Part shown: in pieces, positions 1 through 7,899 of the stretch
Layout of the letters: each line of letters opens with the position of its first letter
How positions within the stretch are numbered: position 1 is the stretch's first letter
DNA from: Syntrophaceae bacterium UBA4778
GTDB taxonomy: Bacteria > Desulfobacterota > Syntrophia > Syntrophales > UBA4778
Direction of reading: 5' to 3'
DNA length: 37,995 bases
Assembly (NCBI GenBank): GCA_002403175.1
Contig: DHHG01000215.1
Coordinates: forward strand, 1 to 37,995
The notes under the pieces: model-generated
Databases searched by the model: none
What the model saw: only the letters and a program-made list of their open reading frames with translations
Told to the model about the DNA's origin: nothing
Program-made: the position numbers and the translations under genes

Positions 1-1046
1 TGATTCGGATAGAAGGCGATTCCGATACTCGCGCCGATATGCAAAACGTGCTGATCAATATCAAAAGGTTGCTGCAATGCCTTCAGGATTTTAGTTACGA
101 CCTTAACGGCGTCGTCCTGTGATAATGATCCAAGGGCCAGCATGAATTCATCGCCCCCCATGCGGGCGACCGTGTCCCCTTTGCGCAGCATGTGTTGTAT
201 CCTCTCGCCCGCCATTTTTAGCAACTTATCTCCCACTGCATGGCCCAATGTATCGTTGACTTCTTTAAAATGGTCAAGATCAAGCATCACAACAGCTACT
301 TTCGATTGGTGTAAAAAACTGTGAATCAATGCCAATGTTAGGTCGTAGTTGAAGAAAATACGATTTGGCAATCCCGTCAACTCATCGTGAGTTGCCATGT
401 ATTGTGACTGTTCATTCAACCTCACACGGTGAATAGCCGTTCCAGCTTCAGAGGACAGGGTCTCCAGCAATTCCAACATTTCTCCAGTCAGAACGCTTTC
501 CCGATCATCCGCAGCGTAAAGCAATCCTATTTTCTGATTATCCACATGAATAGGAACCGCGCAGATGGAATTGTACTGGAATCTCTTACATAGTTTGACG
601 GTCCTGTTTTTATATTTTCTCGAAAGCGCCGCGGTATCTGCTGTTTCACAATTTGTGAAGAAAGCACCCCTTTGCGTAAAAAATGGAAATTCCGGATTGA
701 TTTTTCTCTCCATGATTTGATTACAGATACAGATGCGTGACTTTAGCTTTGCGCTTTCCATATCGCAAATCTCAAGACCTAACCCGGAATAACTATGATA
801 TGGAATACCGGATTCCTGGTCCAGGATTCGGATTCCGGCAAACTTGCACGAGGTGATTTCTTTGATCTCCGAAATAAATTCGGAAAGCATAGGAGAAAGG
901 TAACTGTGGCGGTTTGCAATTGTCAGAGATCGATGCGCTATTTTGAGGGCTGATTCGTTTCGTTCCAGCTCCTGGATTCTTTTCTGCATTTGAATCAAAT
1001 CGCAAAGAAGCTGGTCTTTTGTTCGGTTTATTTTATCCCTGACCAT
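1..1046 (-). CDS. GAF-GGDEF diguanylate cyclase (C-terminus beyond window)
   Basis: Read from an ATG at 1046 leftwards; the frame stays open to the window edge, giving 348 codons without a stop, so the C-terminus is missing. An N-terminal helical stretch (about residues 1-40) is followed by a GAF-like region (about 45-195, with 'ICAVPIHVDNQKIGLLYAADD'-type strands) and then a GGDEF domain that starts at 'THDELTGLPNR'. The signature MGGDEF is at residues 296-301 (bases 144-158), and RKGD five residues before it matches the inhibitory I-site RxxD. Both catalytic and feedback residues are therefore intact. The expected reaction is 2 GTP to cyclic di-GMP, with input sensed by the GAF domain; no transmembrane segment is seen, so it should be cytoplasmic. 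An EAL domain could follow outside the window. Confidence 0.93.
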   Translation of the reverse strand, partial: MVRDKINRTKDQLLCDLIQMQKRIQELERNESALKIAHRSLTIANRHSYLSPMLSEFISEIKEITSCKFAGIRILDQESGIPYHSYSGLGLEICDMESAKLKSRICICNQIMERKINPEFPFFTQRGAFFTNCETADTAALSRKYKNRTVKLCKRFQYNSICAVPIHVDNQKIGLLYAADDRESVLTGEMLELLETLSSEAGTAIHRVRLNEQSQYMATHDELTGLPNRIFFNYDLTLALIHSFLHQSKVAVVMLDLDHFKEVNDTLGHAVGDKLLKMAGERIQHMLRKGDTVARMGGDEFMLALGSLSQDDAVKVVTKILKALQQPFDIDQHVLHIGASIGIAFYPN

Positions 1047-1277
1047 GATTAACTCACATCGTAAATAGTAACGTAAGTGCAACCGATATGATGTAATTAT
1101 AGAAATGTCAAGGGGAATTTACTTTTACTTTCAGAATTTCTAAATATGAAAGGCTTAAAATGCTAAACCGGTTTTCATAAAAAAGTGAACTTGAAAGTAA
1201 TCTGCGGCTCCTAATGGTTTCGTATATATTTCCGATAATGATTATAACTGGCCTTGAAATGAAGGAAGGAGAATGTA

Positions 1278-1625
1278 TTGGAAATTTTAAATATTGCGTT
1301 ATCGGGAATAAGGGCGTCTGAGCAGAAGCTGGAAATCACAGCTAACAATGTGGTCAATTCACAGACGGATCATTTCAGGAAAAGCCGTGCTGTTCTTCAA
1401 GAGGAGATTCCCTCCGGAGTAAAAGTAGTAATCAGCAAAACAAATGGTGAGCAGGATCGATTCACGCCGGAACGGAATCGGGCAGACGCAAGTGCAGAGT
1501 CCAATGTCTGCCTGGAGGAAGAAATCGCGAACCTGATTACAACGAGCACTATGTATGAGAGTAACCTTAAGGTTATAGAAACTGAAAAAGAAATGAAAGG
1601 AGAATTACTGGATATAAAAACCTGA
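1278..1625 (+). CDS. orphan flagellar rod/hook-like mini-protein
   Basis: 115 aa starting at TTG; the ATG five bases earlier (1273) hits a stop after five codons, and AAGGAG at 1266-1271 sits six bases before the TTG. The N-terminus (ALSGIRASEQKLEITANNVV) matches the flagellar rod N-terminal motif (Flg_bb_rod). The C-terminus (about residues 78-115, ANLITTSTMYESNLKVIE...LLDIK) matches the Flg_bbr_C helix of FlgC/FlgG. Both terminal helices pack together in rod and hook subunits; the domain between them is almost absent, leaving a protein a little shorter than FlgB or FlgC. No other flagellar structural gene is visible, so this is an isolated copy. Its role is unknown; it could be an accessory axial subunit or a leftover. 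Confidence 0.8.
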   Translation: MEILNIALSGIRASEQKLEITANNVVNSQTDHFRKSRAVLQEEIPSGVKVVISKTNGEQDRFTPERNRADASAESNVCLEEEIANLITTSTMYESNLKVIETEKEMKGELLDIKT

Positions 1626-1627
1626 AA

Positions 1628-1664
1628 ATGAAAGGGCCCCGGATAGAATCAGAGGCCCTTTCAT
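1628..1664 (+). terminator. terminator hairpin after rod-like gene
   Basis: An 11-bp perfect stem (1628-1638 with 1654-1664, ATGAAAGGGCC/GGCCCTTTCAT) with a 15-base loop lies three bases after the stop of the rod-like gene. The 3' arm ends in T-rich sequence (TCATTTACTT), and the A-rich 5' side would let it work from the minus strand too, where it follows the H1-like gene. Confidence 0.65.
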
Positions 1665-1707
1665 TTACTTGAATCAGAGCTGGTAAAAATATACCAGTGT
1701 TCTTGAC

Positions 1708-1995
1708 TTATTTCTTCTTGGCAGTTACTTTGGCAGCGGGTTTCTTTGCTGCTGCTTTTTTCGGAGCAGCTGCAGGTTTGGCAGCTTTTTTAGCAGGCGC
1801 CGGTTTTGCAACTTTTGCAGTGCTTGCAGAGGCTGCTGCTGCTTTCTTTGCCTTTGCAGCTGCGGCTTTTCCTTTTGCCATCGGCTGGTCGCAGCAGACC
1901 ACTTCGGATGTAGTACATCCGCATGCGTCATCAACGCTGATGATCAAACCGCAAGCGCTACATGATAACAAATCGCCCTTTTTAAATTTTGCCAT
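1708..1995 (-). CDS. desulforedoxin-like Cys motif fused to histone-H1-like Ala/Lys tail
   Basis: 95 aa. The ATG at 1995 is chosen over an in-frame TTG at 2019 because AGGGAGGT lies just before it. Residues 1-40 hold C12-x2-C15 and a C34-C35 pair followed by QPM, the arrangement of desulforedoxin and the desulfoferrodoxin N-terminus (CxxC ... CC), which binds Fe(Cys)4; two extra cysteines (C25, C27) lie in the linker. From about residue 40 the chain is almost only Ala, Lys and Pro in AAAKKPA/PAKKAAK-type repeats, like bacterial H1-type DNA-binding tails. The protein should be small, basic and cytoplasmic. A nucleoid-associated protein with a metal or redox module is the natural reading; DNA binding is inferred from composition only. 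It stands alone, divergent from the SGNH hydrolase gene. Confidence 0.82.
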   Translation of the reverse strand: MAKFKKGDLLSCSACGLIISVDDACGCTTSEVVCCDQPMAKGKAAAAKAKKAAAASASTAKVAKPAPAKKAAKPAAAPKKAAAKKPAAKVTAKKK

Positions 1996-2240
1996 GTGTA
2001 CCTCCCTTAAATTTTCCAATTTAATTTATAATACTATAAGACTTAAATTTCTTATATTAATTATAGAAATATTTCAATCTGTTTTATGTATTATGGTTCT
2101 TAAAATTCATTTTTTGCATGTGGTCCTATTGCTGAGTTGGCGGAAGTGGGAAAAATTCAGTCGTGCATGTCCGAACTGAAACTCATTCAATAAGGCTTGA
2201 CCTGAGAAAATATATTTAATATGTCCTAAACAGGAGATGC

Positions 2241-2873
2241 ATGAAATTCAATATGGATCGTAACAAGCCGATAAAAACCATTCGGAAACTTGGAGCCGGA
2301 TCGCCCGTAACCCTTGTAGCTATTGGCGACTCGCTGACATATGGATGGATGGTTGCAAAGGGCTACCTGGATTTTTTACACGAACTGATTTTGGAAAAGT
2401 ATCCGCAGTCTGAAGTTAGAATACGCAACCGCGGCATCCCCGGAAATACAGCGGGAAACGGATTGCTACGGTTGCAAAAGGATGTAATCGAAAGCCGTCC
2501 AGATTGTGTTCTCATTCAGTTCGCGCTGAATGATGCCTTTCTTGGGTATTCTCCGGTCCAGTTTGGTGATTCCATCCGTGCCATGGTGGATAGGGTCGAA
2601 ATTGCCGGCGCTGAAATTATTCTTGTTACCTCCGTTTGGATAGAGAATCAGGTAGAAAACAGACGCGCTCTTGAATTTTATGCACAACTTGAAACGATAG
2701 CGGATGAAAGGAAGCTGGCGATTGCCAAAGTTCATGAGTATTGGAAAAGAAAAATAGATAATGGGATGGATCCACGTAAAATGGTCCAAGCGGACATGGT
2801 CCATCCTACTATAGAAGGTTATAGGATAATGGCTGAAGCAGTTGCGGAGGTATTCGAATATGAAATTCATTAA
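2241..2873 (+). CDS. SGNH/GDSL-family hydrolase
   Basis: 210 aa; ATG preceded by AGGAG at 2231-2235. Block I is AIGDSLTYG with the nucleophile Ser31; block II contributes the oxyanion Gly in NRGIPGNT; block III is FALND with Asn; block V is DMVHPTIEGY, providing the Asp-x-x-His dyad. All four SGNH positions are therefore present. The family includes TesA-type thioesterases, lysophospholipases and carbohydrate esterases, and the substrate cannot be told from sequence. No signal peptide is seen, so it is probably cytoplasmic. The end of the gene overlaps the start of the next one by 14 bases, pointing to translational coupling with the LEA14-like protein. Confidence 0.9.
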   Translation: MKFNMDRNKPIKTIRKLGAGSPVTLVAIGDSLTYGWMVAKGYLDFLHELILEKYPQSEVRIRNRGIPGNTAGNGLLRLQKDVIESRPDCVLIQFALNDAFLGYSPVQFGDSIRAMVDRVEIAGAEIILVTSVWIENQVENRRALEFYAQLETIADERKLAIAKVHEYWKRKIDNGMDPRKMVQADMVHPTIEGYRIMAEAVAEVFEYEIH

Positions 2874-3405
2874 AACATTTTTTTCCGATTATCTTTTCTA
2901 TAATGGGTACCCTGGTGGATTTGATAGCTGGAAAAAAAATAAAGGTGTAGCAGTTGTCCGCTATTCGGCTGGTATATGCTTGTTGGGATTGCTTTTCATG
3001 TTCACGTCCTGTTTGGGCTTATTCATTGAAAACCCGACATTTACATTAAAAGGAATCAAGGCCCAACAGGTCAGTCTGAGTGAAATTAATTTTACGCTCG
3101 ATCTGCGGGTGAACAATCCAAACAAGTACGACCTGGAACTGAAATCACTCGATTACAAATTTTATCTGAATGATAAGGAAGCCGGAGAAGGTTCCCTGAA
3201 AGAGTTGCAGACGATAAGAAAAGCCTGCGAATCCGATATTCGCATCCCTTTGAATTTGAGTCGGTTGAATTTAGCAGATTGTTTAGTCGCTGCCATTTCA
3301 GGACAGGAAATTCGATATAAGCTGATAGGCAAGGCAAAAGTAAAAGCGGGTTTAGCAAGTGCCTCTATTCCCTTCGATAGAGAAGGGGTGTTCAATGGTA
3401 AATAG
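2860..3405 (+). CDS. LEA14/WHy-domain membrane-anchored protein
   Basis: 181 aa from the ATG at 2860, with GGAGG at 2846-2850; an upstream TTG (2842) is less likely. An N-terminal region of about 30 residues precedes a hydrophobic segment (SAGICLLGLLFMFTSC) ending in a Cys that could be a lipobox (FTSC), though the leader is unusually long, so a plain membrane anchor is equally possible. The rest (NPTFTLKGIK, LDLRVNNPNKYDLELKSLDYKF, then a C-terminal strand-rich part) follows the pattern of LEA type 2/WHy proteins, a beta-sandwich family linked to stress tolerance and outer-membrane-associated lipoproteins. It overlaps the SGNH hydrolase gene, so the two are probably co-translated and may act in the envelope together. 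Confidence 0.78.
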   Translation: MKFIKTFFSDYLFYNGYPGGFDSWKKNKGVAVVRYSAGICLLGLLFMFTSCLGLFIENPTFTLKGIKAQQVSLSEINFTLDLRVNNPNKYDLELKSLDYKFYLNDKEAGEGSLKELQTIRKACESDIRIPLNLSRLNLADCLVAAISGQEIRYKLIGKAKVKAGLASASIPFDREGVFNGK

Positions 3406-3431
3406 GAAATAGCTCGGCAGAAATTCAAATT

Positions 3432-3581
3432 TCAATTATCCAAATATATTCTGCTGAAGCGCTCGCGATACTTCCTGGAAAGGGAACATAACGCAAGATA
3501 GGGCAGTTCAATAATAAAAAGAATTCCCAGTAACATTTTTTCAAACAGCGTGTGCCTGGGCAATACCGTTACGCGCATCAT
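3432..3581 (-). CDS. small membrane peptide, unknown
   Basis: 49 aa. The ATG at 3581 is preceded by a strong ribosome-binding region (AGGAGAGAGGTGAC). The peptide starts MMRVTVLPRH, has one likely membrane helix (MLLGILFIIELPYLAL, about residues 16-31) and a basic tail (SRKYRERFSR). The family is not recognised. The ribosome-binding site and the helix with positive C-terminal flank are the only support; it lies convergent to the LEA14-like gene. Confidence 0.45.
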   Translation of the reverse strand: MMRVTVLPRHTLFEKMLLGILFIIELPYLALCSLSRKYRERFSRIYLDN

Positions 3582-3840
3582 GTCACCTCTCTCCTGTTTA
3601 CTCTTTTTATCGGAAGATAAGTAAAGAACTTTAGAGCGCAATAGCAGCCTATTCTACAGATCAGAAATGAACTTAAAACTGACCTAGCGTCACCGCAGAT
3701 TCTTAATGAACTTGCATTTCCACAGGCCATGTTTTAGTGTCTTTAATAATAATTATCCTTGGGAGAAGGCCTTGCTGCTCGGTCCTGTGCAAAAGGAACC
3801 TGCAATACTCGCTCTCGATTCTGAAAAGGATTAAATATAA

Positions 3841-5352
3841 ATGGAGATCTACAATCTGCGCGCTGGGAATCTCGGGCGCGATTCGGCCAGAATGCGCGTA
3901 AACCGCTTTAAGCTTTCCGGAATCGTTCTATTCCTCCTACTGGCGAATAGCGCTGTCTCATTTGCATCATCTGATGCTTACGCCAAAGTGGATATCGGGT
4001 CCTCTCTTCCCGTTTGGGCGATAATACCATTTGCAGGGATGCTGCTCTCCATCGCTATCGGCCCTCTGTTGGTTCCCCGCTTCTGGCATAATCATTTCGG
4101 AAAGGTGTCCATTTTCTGGTCGCTGCTGTTCGCCTTGCCCTTTTTGTTTTTCTACGGATCAGATGCAGTTTATGAAATCAACCACATTGTCCTGGTGGAT
4201 TACCTTCCTTTCATCATTCTTCTCTGGGGACTCTTTGTCATATCTGGAGGGATTGTCATAAGCGGTTCTCTGCAGGATACCCCTTTGGTGAATTTAATAC
4301 TTCTATTATTAGGAACACTGCTTTCTTCTCTCGTCGGGACCACGGGAGCATCCATGGTGATGATCCGTCCTGTTCTTCGAGTCAACCGCAAACGGATTCG
4401 TAAGGCTCATATTATTTGCTTTTTTATTTTTCTGATTTCCAATATAGGCGGGGCTTTGACACCGCTTGGAGATCCTCCATTGTTTCTGGGTTTTTTGCAC
4501 AACGTTCCTTTCTTCTGGGTAACCATTAATCTGCTCCCGTCTTTTCTTTTTACAGCGGCTGTACTGCTCGGATTATTTTACATGATGGATTATTACTTCT
4601 ATCGCAAGGAGATCGATTTTCGCGAAAGCGGTCCCGAAGAAAAGGTGCCTTTCAGGATTCGGGGATCTCGTAATTTCATACTGCTTGCCGGTGTTATGGG
4701 AGTCATCCTCATAAGTGGTCATTGGAAGCCGGGGGAAATTAAGCTTTTCGGTGTTTATATCGCGTATCAGAATTTACTTCGGGATTTGACTATTATTGCC
4801 CTCGGTCTCGTGTCACTTTGGATAACTAAAATTGAGATCAGAAAGGAAAATGACTTCAGTTGGGGGCCGATCAAAGAGGTTGCCAAACTATTTGCCGGAA
4901 TTTTTATTACTATCATACCTGCATTGGCGATTTTAAGAGCAGGTAGTCAAGGTGCTTTTGCGGAACTTATAGAAAAAATACAGTCACCGGCTTCTTATTT
5001 TTGGGCTTCGGGAATGCTATCGTCATTTCTGGACAATGCGCCTGCTTACCTGGCCTTTTTCAATATGGCTTTGGGAAAGCTTGGCCTTCTTGAATCTCAG
5101 ATCCCTGCCGCTTTGTCTACATTGGGTATCGATAAGGCCAATGCGGCATTCATTGGCTATCTGAAGGCAATTTCGGCCGGTTGCGTTTTCATGGGCGCGA
5201 ATACTTATTTGGGCAATGCCCCTAATTTTATGGTGAAATCAATAGCAGAGGAAGCCGGCATTAACATGCCCAGTTTTTTCGGGTATATTTTTAAATATTC
5301 CATTCCCATTCTCATTCCGGTTTTCACCCTGGTTACTTTGTTTTTCATTTAG
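3841..5352 (+). CDS. NhaD/CitMHS-type sodium:proton antiporter
   Basis: 503 aa. After a hydrophobic leader (FKLSGIVLFLLLANSAVSFA, about residues 23-42, possibly a signal peptide) there are about eleven hydrophobic segments spread to the C-terminus. Conserved-looking loops include TTGASMVMIRPVLR, NIGGALTPLGDPPLFLGF and SSFLDNAPAYLAFFN, the last two being the re-entrant motifs of the ion transporter (IT) superfamily. The protein most resembles the putative antiporter branch of this superfamily (CitMHS/NhaD-like) rather than a dicarboxylate carrier. The ATG at 3841 has only a weak site (AAAAGGA, 10 bases away); an internal ATG at 3892 would give a more usual signal start. It is followed after 14 bases by an unknown gene and then by terC, probably one operon for ion homeostasis. 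Confidence 0.82.
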   Translation: MEIYNLRAGNLGRDSARMRVNRFKLSGIVLFLLLANSAVSFASSDAYAKVDIGSSLPVWAIIPFAGMLLSIAIGPLLVPRFWHNHFGKVSIFWSLLFALPFLFFYGSDAVYEINHIVLVDYLPFIILLWGLFVISGGIVISGSLQDTPLVNLILLLLGTLLSSLVGTTGASMVMIRPVLRVNRKRIRKAHIICFFIFLISNIGGALTPLGDPPLFLGFLHNVPFFWVTINLLPSFLFTAAVLLGLFYMMDYYFYRKEIDFRESGPEEKVPFRIRGSRNFILLAGVMGVILISGHWKPGEIKLFGVYIAYQNLLRDLTIIALGLVSLWITKIEIRKENDFSWGPIKEVAKLFAGIFITIIPALAILRAGSQGAFAELIEKIQSPASYFWASGMLSSFLDNAPAYLAFFNMALGKLGLLESQIPAALSTLGIDKANAAFIGYLKAISAGCVFMGANTYLGNAPNFMVKSIAEEAGINMPSFFGYIFKYSIPILIPVFTLVTLFFI

Positions 5353-5366
5353 AATAGGAGGGGAGC

Positions 5367-5954
5367 ATGCCAAAATCTTACGCCGAAATCGTATTGAAAG
5401 GATCTCCTGAGATGATGAAGGGTTTTATATTGGGCTTTCTTGAAGGGCAAGGACTAAAAGAGGATACTTTTATAGAAGAGGAAGATAAAGTCGAAGAGGA
5501 CAGCCCGCTGGATCTGATCGTGCATTTTTTTGGGGGGCACCACAATACGGTTTCCATTGTTATCGGGACTGGTATTTACAAACAATTTCTCAAATCGCTG
5601 GGAAACTGCAAACGGCAAATCCATTCAACGGTTATATCGGTTCGGGAGATTTTGAGTGCTTCCTTCAGCTTTCATTATAGAACCTACTCTCAAGAAGTAG
5701 GAGGAGAGCTTTCCGAGATTTTTTCCAATGTATCTGAAGAAGTAGAAGTTCGTGATTATTCTCCCCATGAAAGAATAATTCCGGAAGGAAAAGGGATAGA
5801 TACTTTCACCCCGCTACACGGCTATGAACTTAAAGCCGAGGGAGTTGTCTCGGGAAATGTTAAAGACGTCCATTCGCTCTATCGCAAACTGGGCCAATTT
5901 GAGGTCGTCGAATTACAGGACATGGAGTTAGTATATGGACGCGATCTTGTTTAA
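5367..5954 (+). CDS. conserved-looking protein of unknown function
   Basis: 195 aa; ATG with GGAGG at 5357-5361. I do not recognise the family. It is soluble with no signal peptide, rich in Glu (EEEDKVEED, residues about 37-45), with a His pair and Gly run in FFGGHHNTVSIVIG and a terminal half of alternating strands and helices (HGYELKAEGVVSGNVKDVHSLYRKL). The second half (about 125-190) reads like a small ferredoxin-like or ACT-like alpha-beta unit, which is a guess from pattern only. It lies 14 bases after the antiporter gene and 50 bases before terC, so a regulatory or accessory part in ion transport is plausible. Confidence 0.7.
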   Translation: MPKSYAEIVLKGSPEMMKGFILGFLEGQGLKEDTFIEEEDKVEEDSPLDLIVHFFGGHHNTVSIVIGTGIYKQFLKSLGNCKRQIHSTVISVREILSASFSFHYRTYSQEVGGELSEIFSNVSEEVEVRDYSPHERIIPEGKGIDTFTPLHGYELKAEGVVSGNVKDVHSLYRKLGQFEVVELQDMELVYGRDLV

Positions 5955-6004
5955 TGCTATTGGTAGGCGAGGGAGTGTCACATTTCATTTGAAGGAGAAG
6001 TTCA

Positions 6005-6727
6005 TTGATCGATCTTTTTAACCAATTTCAATTCAATATGGATTTTGCAGTTGCATTTTGCAGCATCCTTTTAATCGACATTGTCCTGTCGGGAGATAAT
6101 GCTGTTGTTATTGCAATGGCTGTCCGAAAACTCCCTGAAAAGAAACGTAAGCTGGGCATTTTCCTGGGAGCGGGTGCAGCTGTTGGACTCAGGGTATTCT
6201 TTACTTTCTGGGCTTCGCAGCTTTTGGGTATTCCGGTTCTCAAATTGATCGGCGGAATACTGATTCTCTGGATTGCAGTTACCTTGATGCGTGAAACAGC
6301 GGAAGACAATGGAAAGCACAAAGAAGCCGAATCTTTATGGCATGCTGTCTGGATTATTCTGATTGCAGACGCTACCATGTCCCTGGATAATATTTTAGCT
6401 GTAGCGGGTGCCAGCAACGGGAGTCTTTTACTGCTGCTGATCGGACTGGGAATGAGTATTCCTATCGTTGTGTTCACAAGTAATATGATGTCAATTCTTA
6501 TGAACCGCTATCCTGTTATTGTTCTAATCGGGGCAGCTGTTTTAGGCCGAGTTGGGGGTGAGATGATGGTGACCGATCCATATATTCGAGCGCTCTTAAA
6601 CCCTTCCAAATGGACATGCTATGGTGTACAGGTGTTTTTTGTCATAATGGTTCTGATAGTGGGGAACCGAAGAGCGGTTTTGCAGTGGTTCGGGCGGTTT
6701 CAATCCTCTCAAATATCGCAAAAATGA
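6005..6727 (+). CDS. TerC-family membrane protein (metal exporter type)
   Basis: 240 aa, starting at TTG with AAGGAG at 5992-5997, seven bases upstream; no ATG fits better. Seven hydrophobic segments are seen. The two TerC signature motifs are present: D25...SGDN (residues 29-32) in the first helix and SLDN (about 126-129) in the fourth, the acidic pairs thought to line the metal path. Size and order match the short YjbE/YkoY-like branch, for which export of manganese or other divalent cations is known in some members. It is the last gene of the antiporter group and converges with the glycosidase-like gene. Confidence 0.9.
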   Translation: MIDLFNQFQFNMDFAVAFCSILLIDIVLSGDNAVVIAMAVRKLPEKKRKLGIFLGAGAAVGLRVFFTFWASQLLGIPVLKLIGGILILWIAVTLMRETAEDNGKHKEAESLWHAVWIILIADATMSLDNILAVAGASNGSLLLLLIGLGMSIPIVVFTSNMMSILMNRYPVIVLIGAAVLGRVGGEMMVTDPYIRALLNPSKWTCYGVQVFFVIMVLIVGNRRAVLQWFGRFQSSQISQK

Positions 6728-6780
6728 GATCTGGAAACCACAAAGGTCACAGCAAAGCTCCTGTTAAAAATTCGTGTCGT

Positions 6781-7647
6781 TTAATTTCGTTTTAATTGTA
6801 CCCCTATAACATTGGGTATAGGCAAGAGCGTGCCGGTCATTTCGCCGGAATCCAATCCTGTCTCATATCCTCCTGCCAGATCGATTTTCTTTCCGGCGGT
6901 ATGAATGGAAAGACTGGCAAGGGGGCCTCCTTCAAGATGCATCAATCGAGTGATTTCCAGCCTAAGAGAGGAAACAAGCTCATTGAATTTCCACATTGAC
7001 ATGGGCGACTTGCAAAACAGGAACAGAATACGTCCTTTCTTATCTATTCCCAGTGCCGTTTCGCTCCATTTTTTCTCCGATTTTGCCCAGACATTAATCC
7101 CGTCCGCTTTCATTAATCGAAGATTCTGAACGACAACATGGTAATCTTTCAGTCTTTCTTTCGTGGCAGGCTCTTCGAGGTCTATCATTGCGGCGGGAGG
7201 CAAACCGACCTTCTTAGGATTAAACGCCAGGACCGATCGATATTTACTGTTCCATTTCCCATTTTGGACATGAGATTCATTCCGAAGATATCCAACATTC
7301 GTTGAATAGTCTTTGAGAAACATCCCTGCATTAATCGCAGCAACAAGATGGAATTCTTTGCACCATTCAGCCGTTGTGCGTAGCTTTTTCTCATGCTCTG
7401 AAGCGGTCAATAAGGTCAATTTGACCCTTGATGGATCTATTCTGAGGATGTGAATTTTGTTTGCCGTATCGCCGGTATTGTCCGGATCAATTGGATAAGA
7501 ACAATATTCAATACCGGTCTCGGATGCTTTCTTTATTTCCGGATTCTGTCCAAAAGCGCTGGATATAAAAAAAATGGCAAGAATCGGTATCAAGAAAATA
7601 CCTATGCTAGAAATCTTCCAATGCTTGCTCATAAGCTGATTTTTCAT
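6781..7647 (-). CDS. exported phosphodiester glycosidase-like (NAGPA/DUF2233) protein
   Basis: 288 aa with an N-terminal signal peptide (ISSIGIFLIPILAIFFISSAFG, about residues 12-33), so periplasmic or surface. The NAGPA/DUF2233 fold is indicated by VAAINAGMF (about residue 103), the central basic strand region, and the C-terminal LEGGPLASLSI block that carries the GG loop of the family. Members remove N-acetylglucosamine in phosphodiester linkage (human uncovering enzyme) or act on cell-wall sugar phosphodiesters; the bacterial substrate is mostly unknown. The start is uncertain: the ATG at 7647 has AAGG directly abutting it, and a second ATG at 7632 is possible. The 252 bases between this gene and polX hold no convincing gene. 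Confidence 0.83.
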   Translation of the reverse strand: MKNQLMSKHWKISSIGIFLIPILAIFFISSAFGQNPEIKKASETGIEYCSYPIDPDNTGDTANKIHILRIDPSRVKLTLLTASEHEKKLRTTAEWCKEFHLVAAINAGMFLKDYSTNVGYLRNESHVQNGKWNSKYRSVLAFNPKKVGLPPAAMIDLEEPATKERLKDYHVVVQNLRLMKADGINVWAKSEKKWSETALGIDKKGRILFLFCKSPMSMWKFNELVSSLRLEITRLMHLEGGPLASLSIHTAGKKIDLAGGYETGLDSGEMTGTLLPIPNVIGVQLKRN

Positions 7648-7899
7648 CCTTATAAAAATTTGCCGGTATTTTATCTGAAAGAGAGAAAAAAAGGAAGTGT
7701 AGAGATTTCAACAGACTTCTCCTGTACCCGGTCTTTGGGGTGTCTTGGGAGGACAGAATCAAAGGGAAATCCTGTTCTGGAAAAATCGAACATGTAAATA
7801 TTCAGAGCGAGATCAAATGATCCGGGATTTGAAGAATCTGGAATCGAGACTTTTGGCAAGACCTCAACCAGTTTGTTTTTATCAGGCCGAGTCTGGTTA

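Noticed and set aside
1697..2179. Ala/Phe-rich plus-strand frame
   Set aside because: It mirrors the Ala/Lys tail of the H1-like gene on the other strand.
3369..3387. CCCTTC/GAAGGG hairpin at the end of the LEA14-like gene
   Set aside because: It lies within the coding sequence and has no T-tract.
5955..6004. yybP-ykoY manganese riboswitch before terC
   Set aside because: The gap is only 50 bases and lacks the conserved loops.
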